Assembly: GCA_963663365.2 (NCBI GenBank)
Contig: CAXXIH010000001.1
Location: forward strand, 1,054,001 to 1,118,000
Direction: 5' to 3'
Length of the DNA stretch: 64,000 nt
From: G963663365 sp963663365
GTDB lineage: Bacteria; Hinthialibacterota; Hinthialibacteria; Hinthialibacterales; G963663365
The notes under the pieces are model-generated. The model searched no databases. It saw only the letters and a list, made by a program, of their open reading frames with translations, and had not been told where the DNA came from. This document shows, one piece after another, positions 1 through 8,940 of this stretch. The translations under genes and the position numbers were made by a program. Every line of letters begins with the position of its first letter. Position 1 is the first letter of the stretch.

Positions 1-3000
1 TCGCTTGCTTCAATGGATCAGAATGAAACTGCCGTAATTGAATGGGAGATATTTGCGGATGCCTTCGGACAAGGCGAAGTCGAATCGGAAGCGTGGCAGG
101 CGATTTTGGCGAATCTTTCCAATCAAATTGGAGAAACTTGGGGTGAATATGTTGTTTCGCTGTCTCAGGCTTCAGCACGTCTTGGGCAACTTGGTCTCAG
201 AGTTGATGATATCGCCGAACTTGAGACTTTTTTAATTCAAGAAGCCGACCAACCCTATGGTATTCCGAATTTAGGGGCCACTACCGATATCGATGCGCAA
301 GGCGTAGGTCCCTGGTTGGGATTTTCGCGAAGTTTTCCGGTTTCTATTTCGGGACGTTGGCGGCTTGGGAGTTTCGGGCGTGGCTGGACACATTCTTGGG
401 AAATTTCACTTACGGCCGCAGAGGATGGCACTGTTACAATTACAATGCCCGAAGGCAATACACGGATTTTTCAGCCGGACTCACGCGGAGTTAATTATTT
501 CTCTATGGCGGGTGATGGGGGGAGTTTGGTCGCTAATTCCGGAGGTTCGTTCACTTTATCCGAAGCCGATGGCTTGTCTTATGTCTTCAATGCCGACGGC
601 CAACTGGAGATCGTTGAGGACAAAAACGGGAATTCGATTGCGGCTGTTTATGCAAATGGAAAACTTTCACTTTTGAGCCACTCTTCCGGGCAGGCACTAT
701 CAATTGCATATAGCGATGCCGGCCGCATTATCAGTATTACCGATTCTCTGGGACGTAGCGTGCAATACGGCTACGACACAACGGAAGAGCATTTAATCAC
801 TGTTAATTTACCTGATAATAGTTCGCTCGCTTATGAATACAGCACAGGCCGGGGCGCCGCGCAGGAACACGCTCTTACACAGATCGATCAGTATGGGCTT
901 CGGAGCCGTTTTTTTGAATATGACACTTCGGGCCGACTTAGCGCAACTTATGTTGGTGAGAATATTGAACGTGTTGAGTTTCAGTATAATTCCCCGGGCC
1001 GTGTCCGGCAGACGGATGGTATGGGCGGGATAACGACCTTTGACTACGATCATCGTGGCTTACTGCTAAAAAATACGGATCCTGTGGGCGCTGTTCAGAG
1101 ATTCGGATATGACGAAGAACATCGTTTCACATGCTATACAAATCCGGCGGGGTATTCGCGCACGTTCCGATACAACAGCCAAGGAAACCTCGCTGCTTTT
1201 GCATCGCCGATGGGCCACACTACCGGTTTTTCTTTAGCAACTGAGGACGATGGGAGCCAATCGGTTGCCAGAACCGATCCGAGGGGCAATACGACACAGC
1301 TGGAATATGACGAGTCCGGTAATTTGTGTTCGATCACGTATACCGACGGGGCTCGTGAGACTTGGGACTACAATGAACTTGGTCTTGTTTCCAAATGGAC
1401 CAACGCTCGCGGTCAAAGCGTTGAATATACCTATGACACTTTAGGGCGTATGACCTCAAAGCAGTATTCAGACGGCTCAAGTTTTGAATATGAGCATGAC
1501 GAACGCGGCAGGCTCTTAAGCGCGACTTCCGGCCAAGCGATAAGCCCGATTCAAGTATCAGGCAGCATCAAAAGTAAAACAAAAGAAATCATAGGCGGTG
1601 ATGCGACCACGTTTGAATATGATGACGCTGAACGTTCGGTGACCGTTACGGGAGATGGCGGGCGCTGGATTGAAATTAAGCGCGATGCGGCTGGAAGGAG
1701 AATATCGAGCGAGGATCAATCCGGCCGAAAATTGTTTTATCAATATAATGAAGCCGGGCATCTCGTTGTTATGGAAGTGACGGATTTCTCGTGCGATGTC
1801 CAGGTCTACTATGACTATGACAATGCCGGACGCCGGCTCCTGAAAGAAGTTGTAGACCGCATTTCAACGAATTACGAGTACGATGCAGCAGGCAATCTGA
1901 CCGACCTCGAAAACATAGATTTATACAATGAGAAAATCGTTTCAAAATTTCATATTGATCCGGACGAATTGAACCAGGAAACGACTGTCACCACTGAAGA
2001 CACCGAATGGCGTATGCAAAATGATCCCGATGGCCGCCTCGTTAGTGTCCAATTGGAAGGTGGCCCGGATGCGTTCCCAAAGGAAACAAGTATTGAGTAC
2101 GATGCCAATGGCAATCGGGTCCAAATGGTTCGTGACGGTGTGGTGGAGGACTATATTGTTTCCGATCTTAGAGATCGCTATGAACAGATTGCCGATCAGA
2201 TTTTATCGTATGACGCAGATGGGAACCGTGTCGAGAAAGAGACTTCCGATGGAACAACCACGCGGACTTATGATGTTGAAGGCCGGTTGACCTCGGTCGA
2301 TGCACCAGGGGGCGAGAAGACGTATGGCTATGGAGCGTTGGGATATTGCACCGAGGGCGATCTGAATGGCGAAGGATTTGAGTATTTCTGCGATCCTTAT
2401 CTCGGAAGATGTGTGGAAGAATTTGATGCAGAAGGTAATTGCACCGCTTTCAACTGCTACGGCCCGGGACTGGTTGGGCGTATCGATGGGGAAGACGGCG
2501 AAATGGATGCTTGCACGTTCGATCCCTGGGGAAACACGTGCGAGGTTCTGGATTTTGAAGGTGAAACCTGTTGCGAGTACGAATATTCGCCAACCGGCGA
2601 TTTTGACTATGTCGCAGATGAAATAGACCAATCTTTTCCATTTACTGTTGGTGGTGAGGCCGGTGTCCGAAACGAAAATGATATTCAAGAGGATCGCAAT
2701 GTAACAGACGAAGGGACGAGCCTGGAAAAATGGAATGTTAGGCTTGATCCCGCAAGTTATATTCATTATGTATCTACATTTGACCGTTTTCAAAACGATC
2801 CGTTTCATAATGAAAGACTCCAGTTGCACTTTTTACAGTTGGAGTACCTTTTGAAAGAGAGAAGTCGAAATCCTGAACAGGACATAATCCCTCTTAGGTT
2901 TATTACATCTCATGAGGATTCAGCACGAGTGCTCAGTTTTATGTTGAAATTGGGAGAAATGGGGTACATATCAAAAATTTGTGATAGGTGGCCTAATACT

Positions 3001-4125
3001 TCGGAACTTATTAACTGGCTAAAGGATCAGATCAAGAAACATTGGAAAGCGTATTTAAAAGATGAAATGAAGGAGAAAACCAGTTCCGCTCGTTCCCATG
3101 ATCCTAATCAGAAACTCGGTCCTGGTGGTTACGGCGAAAAAGGATTTATTGCTGTTGAGACGGTTTTTCCATACCGCATCGATTTCGAAAACGATCCTGA
3201 AGCAACGGCGCCGGCCCAACAAGTGGAGATCACGGATCAACTTGATGCCAACCTGGATTGGGACACTTTTGAACTGACCGAAATCGGATTTGGAGATAGA
3301 GTTATTCCGGCGCCGCAAAATTCCCGGAACTTTGAGACAACTGTTACTATGAACAGCGGCGGAATGGATTTTGACGTACACGTGGAAACGGGAATTCATT
3401 CGGACACAGGTGAAGTCTATGCCCATTTTCGTTCCATCGATCCAGAGACAAGCCTTCCGCCACCGGTCGATGTGGGATTTCTTGCTCCTGAAGACGGCAC
3501 CGGGGCGGGGCAGGGGCATATTTCATATTTAATCCACCCCAAGAGCGGGCTTGCGACCGGAACAGAAATCCGGAACGTTGCCCTGATTGTTTTTGATCAG
3601 TTTGAAACGATTGCCACAAATCAAATCGATCCACATGACCCTTCAGCCGGCAGCGACCCGGCCAAAGAAGCATTAAACACGATTGACGTTACGCCGCCGG
3701 TTAGCAGTGTTGTATCCTTGCCGGCCACGGTAGGGCCTGCGTTTACACTTGAATGGTCGGGTACTGATGAAGGCTCCGGAATCGATACCTATACAATTTA
3801 CGTCTCGGAAAACGGCAGCGCTTTTGAACCTTACCTAGTCGATACTTCGGATACTTCAACCATTTTTAATGGCGTTGTGGGAAGTACGTATGCTTTTTAC
3901 AGTCTCGTAATCGATCATGTGGGATTGGAGGAAACAGGGAAATCAGTGGCGGAAACAACCGTATTGGTTACACACGAAACTGAAAAGACTGATCTATTCC
4001 TATTCATACCTTCGTGGATGAGTGACGCCGGGAAAACTGAATATATTCCCGCAGTTGATATGGACGGCGATGGCGACGTGGATAGAGTGGATATCCTGCA
4101 ATTCTATGATGTGGCAAAGGATTAA
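1..4125 (+). CDS. RHS/YD-repeat surface protein with dockerin-like C-terminus (5' end outside window)
   Basis: The frame is open from base 1 (the ATG at 13 is the first in the window), so the true start is probably upstream. Residues are numbered from that ATG. About 95-130 resemble the entry segment of RHS proteins (WLGFSRSFPVSISGRWRLGS). About 230-860 are YD repeats of the type YDxxGRL and YEYDAAGNLTDL, which in known RHS proteins build a hollow beta-shell. About 877-1028 is a charged, helical, AT-richer segment without YD repeats. From DPNQK (1029) to about 1215 is a domain I have seen behind RHS arrays in planctomycete-like proteins (FENDPEATAPAQQVEITDQL). About 1230-1320 is an Ig/FN3-like module, and the end (DMDGDGDVDRVD, about 1348-1360) is a single EF-hand/dockerin-type calcium loop. 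There is no classic toxin tip. Likely a secreted or surface-anchored structural protein; ligand unknown. Confidence 0.85.
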   Translation, partial: SLASMDQNETAVIEWEIFADAFGQGEVESEAWQAILANLSNQIGETWGEYVVSLSQASARLGQLGLRVDDIAELETFLIQEADQPYGIPNLGATTDIDAQGVGPWLGFSRSFPVSISGRWRLGSFGRGWTHSWEISLTAAEDGTVTITMPEGNTRIFQPDSRGVNYFSMAGDGGSLVANSGGSFTLSEADGLSYVFNADGQLEIVEDKNGNSIAAVYANGKLSLLSHSSGQALSIAYSDAGRIISITDSLGRSVQYGYDTTEEHLITVNLPDNSSLAYEYSTGRGAAQEHALTQIDQYGLRSRFFEYDTSGRLSATYVGENIERVEFQYNSPGRVRQTDGMGGITTFDYDHRGLLLKNTDPVGAVQRFGYDEEHRFTCYTNPAGYSRTFRYNSQGNLAAFASPMGHTTGFSLATEDDGSQSVARTDPRGNTTQLEYDESGNLCSITYTDGARETWDYNELGLVSKWTNARGQSVEYTYDTLGRMTSKQYSDGSSFEYEHDERGRLLSATSGQAISPIQVSGSIKSKTKEIIGGDATTFEYDDAERSVTVTGDGGRWIEIKRDAAGRRISSEDQSGRKLFYQYNEAGHLVVMEVTDFSCDVQVYYDYDNAGRRLLKEVVDRISTNYEYDAAGNLTDLENIDLYNEKIVSKFHIDPDELNQETTVTTEDTEWRMQNDPDGRLVSVQLEGGPDAFPKETSIEYDANGNRVQMVRDGVVEDYIVSDLRDRYEQIADQILSYDADGNRVEKETSDGTTTRTYDVEGRLTSVDAPGGEKTYGYGALGYCTEGDLNGEGFEYFCDPYLGRCVEEFDAEGNCTAFNCYGPGLVGRIDGEDGEMDACTFDPWGNTCEVLDFEGETCCEYEYSPTGDFDYVADEIDQSFPFTVGGEAGVRNENDIQEDRNVTDEGTSLEKWNVRLDPASYIHYVSTFDRFQNDPFHNERLQLHFLQLEYLLKERSRNPEQDIIPLRFITSHEDSARVLSFMLKLGEMGYISKICDRWPNTSELINWLKDQIKKHWKAYLKDEMKEKTSSARSHDPNQKLGPGGYGEKGFIAVETVFPYRIDFENDPEATAPAQQVEITDQLDANLDWDTFELTEIGFGDRVIPAPQNSRNFETTVTMNSGGMDFDVHVETGIHSDTGEVYAHFRSIDPETSLPPPVDVGFLAPEDGTGAGQGHISYLIHPKSGLATGTEIRNVALIVFDQFETIATNQIDPHDPSAGSDPAKEALNTIDVTPPVSSVVSLPATVGPAFTLEWSGTDEGSGIDTYTIYVSENGSAFEPYLVDTSDTSTIFNGVVGSTYAFYSLVIDHVGLEETGKSVAETTVLVTHETEKTDLFLFIPSWMSDAGKTEYIPAVDMDGDGDVDRVDILQFYDVAKD

Positions 4126-4261
4126 TTTTATTTTGATATGCGGGAAGATGATTCAGAATCGTGAATATGCGATTCGGGTTGAAGTTTTCTCTCCCTATCC
4201 GGCTCGACAAGCGGCACCGGATTGAATTAATATAGGAATACCGTATCCCTGACACAGGCGT

Positions 4262-4330
4262 TGTCACAGCGAAAATTGACAAAATTCATCTCGTCATGGT
4301 GACATTTAAGTGCTAGATTGTAAGATGAAT
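4262..4330 (+). promoter_or_regulatory. Degenerate third copy of the promoter module, TCGTCA-N17-TAGATT
   Basis: The segment from gcgaaaattg onward aligns with the distal part of the two full modules at 5355 and 10417. The box CATCTCGTCAT is identical in all three. The -35-like TCGTCA lies at 4291-4296 and the -10-like TAGATT at 4314-4319, with an exact 17-nt spacer and a TG one base upstream of the -10 (extended -10). It precedes the small gene at 4376. Inferred sigma70-type promoter. Confidence 0.5.
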
Positions 4331-4375
4331 CAAAATTTTTAAACCTGTGTGAAAAGCAGCCAGGAAATATTCGCC

Positions 4376-4774
4376 ATGAGCTCAATTTCGTATAAACGCC
4401 GACTATTGTGTCAAAGAAGGATTTGGAGGCCGAGTCGTGGCCCTATAATTTTGATAATTCTGATATGGTGTTTTTGCATTGTTGTGCTTTTTTCACCTAT
4501 TAACGATGCTTGGATGAGGATATTCGTGCCTGCCTGTGTTGTGATTCTTATTTACAATTTTTTTTCTCAAGAATATTATCTTAGAAAAAAAATGCGATGT
4601 GACCGTTGCGGTAACTTGGTTTGGGGGGATAAAAAGTTTTTTCATAATTTATCGTTCGACGATGTTGCTTTAACAAAATGTCGTTGCTGTGGAGAGCCAT
4701 TCCTTTGGCTCTGCTCTGAAGAAGAAAAGAATTGCCTTGACAAGATGAACGATGAGAGCGCGGATGGGGATTGA
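4376..4774 (+). CDS. Small membrane protein with a four-cysteine zinc-ribbon-like tail
   Basis: About 132 aa from the ATG at 4376. A GTG at 4349 adds nine residues, but AGGA lies about 11 nt before the ATG. The N-terminus is basic, followed by two closely spaced hydrophobic segments (PIILIILIWCFCIVVLF and IFVPACVVILIYNFF). A soluble tail follows with the pairs CDRCGN and CRCCGEPF, spaced like a zinc ribbon, and an acidic end. Topology suggests a membrane-anchored metal-binding domain. I do not recognise the family. It lies between the RHS gene and another small unknown gene, a position where immunity genes sit behind toxic RHS proteins, but the RHS protein here has no recognisable toxin domain. 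AT-richer than the enzyme genes downstream. Confidence 0.55.
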   Translation: MSSISYKRRLLCQRRIWRPSRGPIILIILIWCFCIVVLFSPINDAWMRIFVPACVVILIYNFFSQEYYLRKKMRCDRCGNLVWGDKKFFHNLSFDDVALTKCRCCGEPFLWLCSEEEKNCLDKMNDESADGD

Positions 4775-4938
4775 GAAGCGCTCTTCCCGGCCTGTGTACT
4801 GGACGTATCCGACCGTCCCATCACTTTTACAAGGCCACGCAAGTTCCACCAAGGGCCTTAACCAATTGAGTCTATTCGACTAATATTTGGGCAGCCGTGC
4901 ATCTTTTTATAAATTCAATTGCATCGTGAGAATCATCC

Positions 4939-5343
4939 ATGAGAGAAGTTGAATTTAAAAAATATAGTATCCTCCCAGATGGTGCCTATGAGCCAGAAAT
5001 TAAGGATTGTCTGATTGGAATTCTTGATTTTATTGAAGTGGAGACAAAATATTCTAAAATAGAGATTTTACGCATTATTTGTGATCTAGCGGTACGTCGC
5101 AAGTATGTAACAGATCAACCGTTGGAAGCAGAACTTGCTTCCAGAGTCTTATCGTGGTTGGAGAATAGTTGGGATCCGACTTGTTATCGATTTGTATCTT
5201 ATGCAATATCTATGATCTTCAATTTTGAAATGCATAAAGCATTGACTTTGCTAGAGGGCAGTCTGGAAACACCTATGAATGTCTACAGCAAAGATGCGAT
5301 AAAAAAGGCAGTTTTTGAGTATAAGAAGTTGCACAATTTATAG
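4939..5343 (+). CDS. Small helical protein of unknown function
   Basis: 134 aa, no signal peptide or membrane segment, so probably cytoplasmic. It reads as a string of amphipathic helices (DCLIGILDFIEVE, SKIEILRIICDLAV, ELASRVLSWLENSW, FVSYAISMIFNFEMHKALTLLE), reminiscent of the HEAT-like folds of some contact-dependent immunity proteins. That comparison rests on pattern and position only. The coding sequence is AT-rich compared with the enzymes downstream. The ATG start directly follows a stretch (CAATTGCATCGTGAGAATC) that resembles part of the repeated promoter module, possibly another decayed copy. The distance from the previous gene (164 nt) argues against tight co-transcription. Confidence 0.55.
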   Translation: MREVEFKKYSILPDGAYEPEIKDCLIGILDFIEVETKYSKIEILRIICDLAVRRKYVTDQPLEAELASRVLSWLENSWDPTCYRFVSYAISMIFNFEMHKALTLLEGSLETPMNVYSKDAIKKAVFEYKKLHNL

Positions 5344-5354
5344 TTTCATCTGAG

Positions 5355-5590
5355 CCAACCACGTTGTTAAACGTGTCTCTAATCAGAGAGAGGGGGTGCT
5401 TGGCCGGTTGCCCAATCGTCGCTGCTGCAAAATCACGCAAATAGCCGATATTTTTCTTATCCTTCCATCGTATTGGAACTCATCTATGCAGGGCGAAAAT
5501 CGCCCAATTGCATCTCGTCATCATAAGTATGGGGTGCTAAAATGTTCCGAATGGCAATATGATGCAGTTGTGGGTTAGCTTTTAGATAGG
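5355..5590 (+). repeat. 190-bp three-hairpin promoter module, copy 1 plus leader
   Basis: It aligns over its full length with 10417-10660. Bases 5465-5522 are identical to 10528-10585 (58 of 58). The module contains three short inverted repeats: CACGTT/AACGTG near 5361, TCTCT-aatc-AGAGA near 5377, and GGGCGA-AAA-TCGCCC at 5491-5505. It ends in a promoter-like pair. Similarity continues more weakly through the untranslated leader to about 5590. In the other copy the first two hairpins have different bases but keep their pairing, which suggests that structure is conserved. Confidence 0.75.
5515..5543 (+). promoter_or_regulatory. Putative extended -10 promoter of the DUF4091 gene
   Basis: TCGTCA at 5515-5520, 17-nt spacer, TAAAAT at 5538-5543 preceded by TGC. 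The spacing and the extended -10 TG are the same in the copies at 4291 and 10578. The expected transcript start is about 45 nt before the ATG at 5598. Confidence 0.5.
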
Positions 5591-5597
5591 TGGACTC

Positions 5598-8500
5598 ATG
5601 AATTCTTCACGATCCAACAAATGCGAGGGACAAGGCCTAAATATGACGATACGCCGTATGGCAGCCGGTAAGTTCATGATCCTTTTGGGTGTATCTTCGG
5701 TTATCCAGTTGCAGGCAGTCTATGCCCAGATTCCCACGATAAATGTTGACTCTCGCGATTTTATTCGAGACTGGCTTCTCTGTGGTCCGTTTCCCAATCC
5801 GCTTCCCGATGGAGTGCTGAAATACAACCATGACCAAACTTGCTTGGGATATTATACGGACTATCTACAGCCGATAGGCGGAGAAGGTGGCGTTCAGCCC
5901 AAAGCAAACAGAGCCTTTATCGGCTTGGATGGCAAAAGGCATACATGGAGACGCGTTAACGCAACTTCGAATTACGTGGATTTGTATTCTCTTGTGGAGC
6001 CAAACCAGGAAGTTGTAATTTATGCGGCATGTAAGCTGAAATCGGATTCAGCACAGGATATTCTTTTCGGTTTCGGCAGCAACGACGGTATCAAAGCCTG
6101 GCTTAATGGAGATTTGATTTGGGACAATCATCTTCCTCGTTCCGCAGACCCGGATTTTGATTGGGTGCCCGCTTTTGTCAATAAAGGTTCGGATAACCTT
6201 CTCCTCCTCAAAATCGGGCAAGGATGGGGGGCATGGGGATTTTATGCGCGGTTGCTAGATCGAAAAGATAAACTTCAGATACTCATGGCCGATGGCGCTC
6301 CTGTTCCGGAGCTGGAATGCGAAAGAACGGGCGACCGGCTTAAAATTAATATGGGACGAGTGTCTCGCTATCGTATTCTGGATGACTTGCCTCGATGTAC
6401 ATTTGTTCTGGAAGATGTTGATGGAAATGAGATCGCAAAGACATATTCTATCTTAGGTTTTCCGGAATTCATTTCTTTGAAAGATTTGGAGGATGGACCT
6501 TATTGGATCACAGGGATGACGATGCTTCCGGGCAAGCGGATTGTCGAGAGAAAAACGTTTTATTATCACGGTACAAGCACTATTAGAATCCACTGCTATG
6601 ACCGGGATGGAAATAGACCTAAAGCGGACGATTTTATGTCTATCGAGGCACTCGACAAGAATCGCATTCCGTTATCGGAAGGAATACGAATGGAAAAGGA
6701 CGGAGCCGCAGCACTGTTGCGTACCGATGTATCGCCTTTTCTGCTTCGCATTTTGCTTCCATCTCAACAGTTGGGCAGGCAATGGCTGATCGCCGACAAT
6801 CAATCCAAAGGTTTCACTGCGCCAAGCAACGGGGGAATGGAAATCGACTTGCCGCTCGAAGTCGCGAAATCACTCCGTTTACAACTGCAATCATACCTCG
6901 CTGATAAACCCGTTCTTTCGGAATGGCACAGAAAAAACCTTGAAGCACGTTTGCGTCAAACGGCGTTAAATAATCCGAAACCCGCCCCTGGAGAGATATA
7001 CGAGACCATTAACAATCTAACGTCATTCAAATCCAGGTTGACATGTTCTAAATCCGCAGATATCTGGTTTGCACCGAATGTCGAAAAAGTCGGAAGAAAT
7101 GAACCCACGCCGACTATCGAAACCAATTGTGCGTACGTTGCCGTAGCCCGACATGAATATGAGGCTTTCCAAATCGTTCTTCGCCCTCAGACTGATATGC
7201 ATAATATCACAGTTCATTTTGTGCCTTCTTCCGACAACGCAAAACGGTTGTTTTCCGCTAAGAATGTTTCGATCTCACTTGTAGAATATGTTGAGATTAA
7301 AAAAACGACAGATGAATACGGAACGCTTGGATGGTGGCCGGATCCTTTACCCCCATTAACCAAAGCAATATCAATAAAATCCGGTTTGAACACGACGTTT
7401 TGGATTACTGTTTATGCACCCAAGAATCAGCCGGGAGGTCTCTATAAAGGTACCATCGAAATTCGTTCGAATCATATCGAAATAGAGAGAATCCCTGTAG
7501 AGATCGAAGTATATGACTTCACACTCCCTGATGAGACTCATACCGCAAGTTCATATGCGCTTTATGTGAATCCCCAGTACCACGCCATCACAAACGATAA
7601 AGACATCGCACAAGTTCATGAACTCTACATGCGTTTTGCCGCAGAACATCGTATTTCTCCCCGTACACCTCACGCAGGAGCCGGTGTTCATGTTCAATAT
7701 GAAGGTGAGCCGCCACATCCTGTTCTCGACTTTACTCGCTTTGATGAAGCCATGCAGCGTTATCTGGATGAGTACAACTTTACCTCATTCGATATAGGAG
7801 GTCTGCCTGCTTCACTATGTGGATATCCAAGATATTCCCAAGAATATAATCGTCTCTTTGCTGAAACCTATAAGCAGGTGCAGGAACATCTAAGGGAAAA
7901 GAATTGGCTTTCGAAAGCATATTGGTATTGGATTGACGAGCCGCTCACCTACAGTTATCCCGAAGTCAAAGAAGGGCTTCAATTGCTTAAGACTTCTTGC
8001 CCCGATATCCATCGTCTGCTGACACTGAATAAGGAACCTGCGCCATTTCCTTATTTTTACAATCTTTGCGATCTTTGGATTCCTCTTTATAGTTTTTATG
8101 ATGAAACAGCGGCTCACAAGCGGCAAAAACTCGGCGAGTTGGTTTGGTGGTATGTTTGCTGTGGACCTCTAGCCCCATGTCCGAATAATTTTATTGACCA
8201 TCCGGCCATAAATCCACGAATTCGATTTTGGATGATGGATGCCAGAGGGGTTGATGGAGAACTTTATTGGTCTGCTACTTGGTGGACGCAAAATCCATGG
8301 GAAGTCGCCATGTCCTATGGAAATGGAGACGGACGTCTAATCTACCCTCCGCAGCGCAGTATTCCCAAAGAACCCTTGTTTGAAGGTCCTGTTACATCAA
8401 TTCGTTTCGAAGCATTGCGTGACGGTATTGAAGACCGCGAGTATTTGATTCTGATGCGTAATTCAGCGGAAAGGTCGTTTGAGAAAAAAACTCAAATTCG

Positions 8501-8615
8501 TCAAATCCAAAATTCTATACGCCGCGATTTTGTTCCGGATTTAACCTGTTTTGAGATGAATCCTATCCCTTTGATGCTCATGCGGCATAAGATTGCAAAA
8601 ACGATTGAAAAGTGA
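5598..8615 (+). CDS. Secreted DUF4091-family glycoside-hydrolase-like protein
   Basis: 1005 aa. AGG lies 7 nt before the ATG at 5598; an internal ATG at 5643 would put the basic, hydrophobic signal region (ending near VYAQIP) closer to the N-terminus. Residues about 55-225 form a jelly-roll/PA14-like accessory domain, with the usual phrases DGIKAWLNGDLIWDN and DNLLLLKIGQGWGAWGF. The middle is beta-rich. The last 400 residues are a TIM-barrel-like region ending in the DUF4091 signature: YWYWIDEPLTYSYPE, then GELYWSATWW, and IRFEALRDGIEDREYLILM near the end. The glutamate of DEP is a candidate catalytic residue. Enzymatic activity of DUF4091 is not established to my knowledge; secretion and a role on glycans are inferred. 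Preceded by promoter module copy 1. Confidence 0.85.
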   Translation: MNSSRSNKCEGQGLNMTIRRMAAGKFMILLGVSSVIQLQAVYAQIPTINVDSRDFIRDWLLCGPFPNPLPDGVLKYNHDQTCLGYYTDYLQPIGGEGGVQPKANRAFIGLDGKRHTWRRVNATSNYVDLYSLVEPNQEVVIYAACKLKSDSAQDILFGFGSNDGIKAWLNGDLIWDNHLPRSADPDFDWVPAFVNKGSDNLLLLKIGQGWGAWGFYARLLDRKDKLQILMADGAPVPELECERTGDRLKINMGRVSRYRILDDLPRCTFVLEDVDGNEIAKTYSILGFPEFISLKDLEDGPYWITGMTMLPGKRIVERKTFYYHGTSTIRIHCYDRDGNRPKADDFMSIEALDKNRIPLSEGIRMEKDGAAALLRTDVSPFLLRILLPSQQLGRQWLIADNQSKGFTAPSNGGMEIDLPLEVAKSLRLQLQSYLADKPVLSEWHRKNLEARLRQTALNNPKPAPGEIYETINNLTSFKSRLTCSKSADIWFAPNVEKVGRNEPTPTIETNCAYVAVARHEYEAFQIVLRPQTDMHNITVHFVPSSDNAKRLFSAKNVSISLVEYVEIKKTTDEYGTLGWWPDPLPPLTKAISIKSGLNTTFWITVYAPKNQPGGLYKGTIEIRSNHIEIERIPVEIEVYDFTLPDETHTASSYALYVNPQYHAITNDKDIAQVHELYMRFAAEHRISPRTPHAGAGVHVQYEGEPPHPVLDFTRFDEAMQRYLDEYNFTSFDIGGLPASLCGYPRYSQEYNRLFAETYKQVQEHLREKNWLSKAYWYWIDEPLTYSYPEVKEGLQLLKTSCPDIHRLLTLNKEPAPFPYFYNLCDLWIPLYSFYDETAAHKRQKLGELVWWYVCCGPLAPCPNNFIDHPAINPRIRFWMMDARGVDGELYWSATWWTQNPWEVAMSYGNGDGRLIYPPQRSIPKEPLFEGPVTSIRFEALRDGIEDREYLILMRNSAERSFEKKTQIRQIQNSIRRDFVPDLTCFEMNPIPLMLMRHKIAKTIEK

Positions 8616-8940
8616 ATTGTTGTTGATGTGCCTCCCTGTGAATGTTAAGATGGAATGGGATCAGATGAGACTGCTACAAGCGCATCAGGCACGTGTCTGG
8701 AACCATTATGGCAAACTATCTCTTGAAGGTGTAACTGCTCAATTGTCAATAACATAGATTCCGGTCCTACTCAAACTTATCAGGCGCAGTCTGGCCTCTT
8801 TCATTGACTCCGGTCATTGGGGCGCAGGAATTACTGCAAAACAGGTGGTGTGATATTGTTTATTATCATCGTGATGGAAAGGCAAAAGGCTTAATCTATT
8901 AGATATCTGGATTTTCACTGCCTGTGGAGACTGTTTGAAA
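8616..8940. other. Intergenic stretch without a recognised gene
   Basis: About 320 nt between the DUF4091 gene and the FAD oxidoreductase. A 35-codon frame from the ATG at 8650 lacks a ribosome-binding site and resembles nothing I know. No terminator-type hairpin or copy of the promoter module is evident. GGAG at 8926-8929 serves the next gene. Confidence 0.4.

Noticed and set aside
2203..2829. 208-aa open frame on the minus strand
   Set aside because: It lies opposite the RHS gene, has no ribosome-binding site and no recognisable motif; it mirrors the codon bias of the real gene.
1..4125. RHS gene as a polymorphic toxin
   Set aside because: There is no pre-toxin consensus followed by a short variable C-terminal toxin; instead adhesion-type and dockerin-like domains end the protein.
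8650..8757. 35-codon frame between the DUF4091 and FAD genes
   Set aside because: No ribosome-binding site, no recognisable family, length expected by chance.
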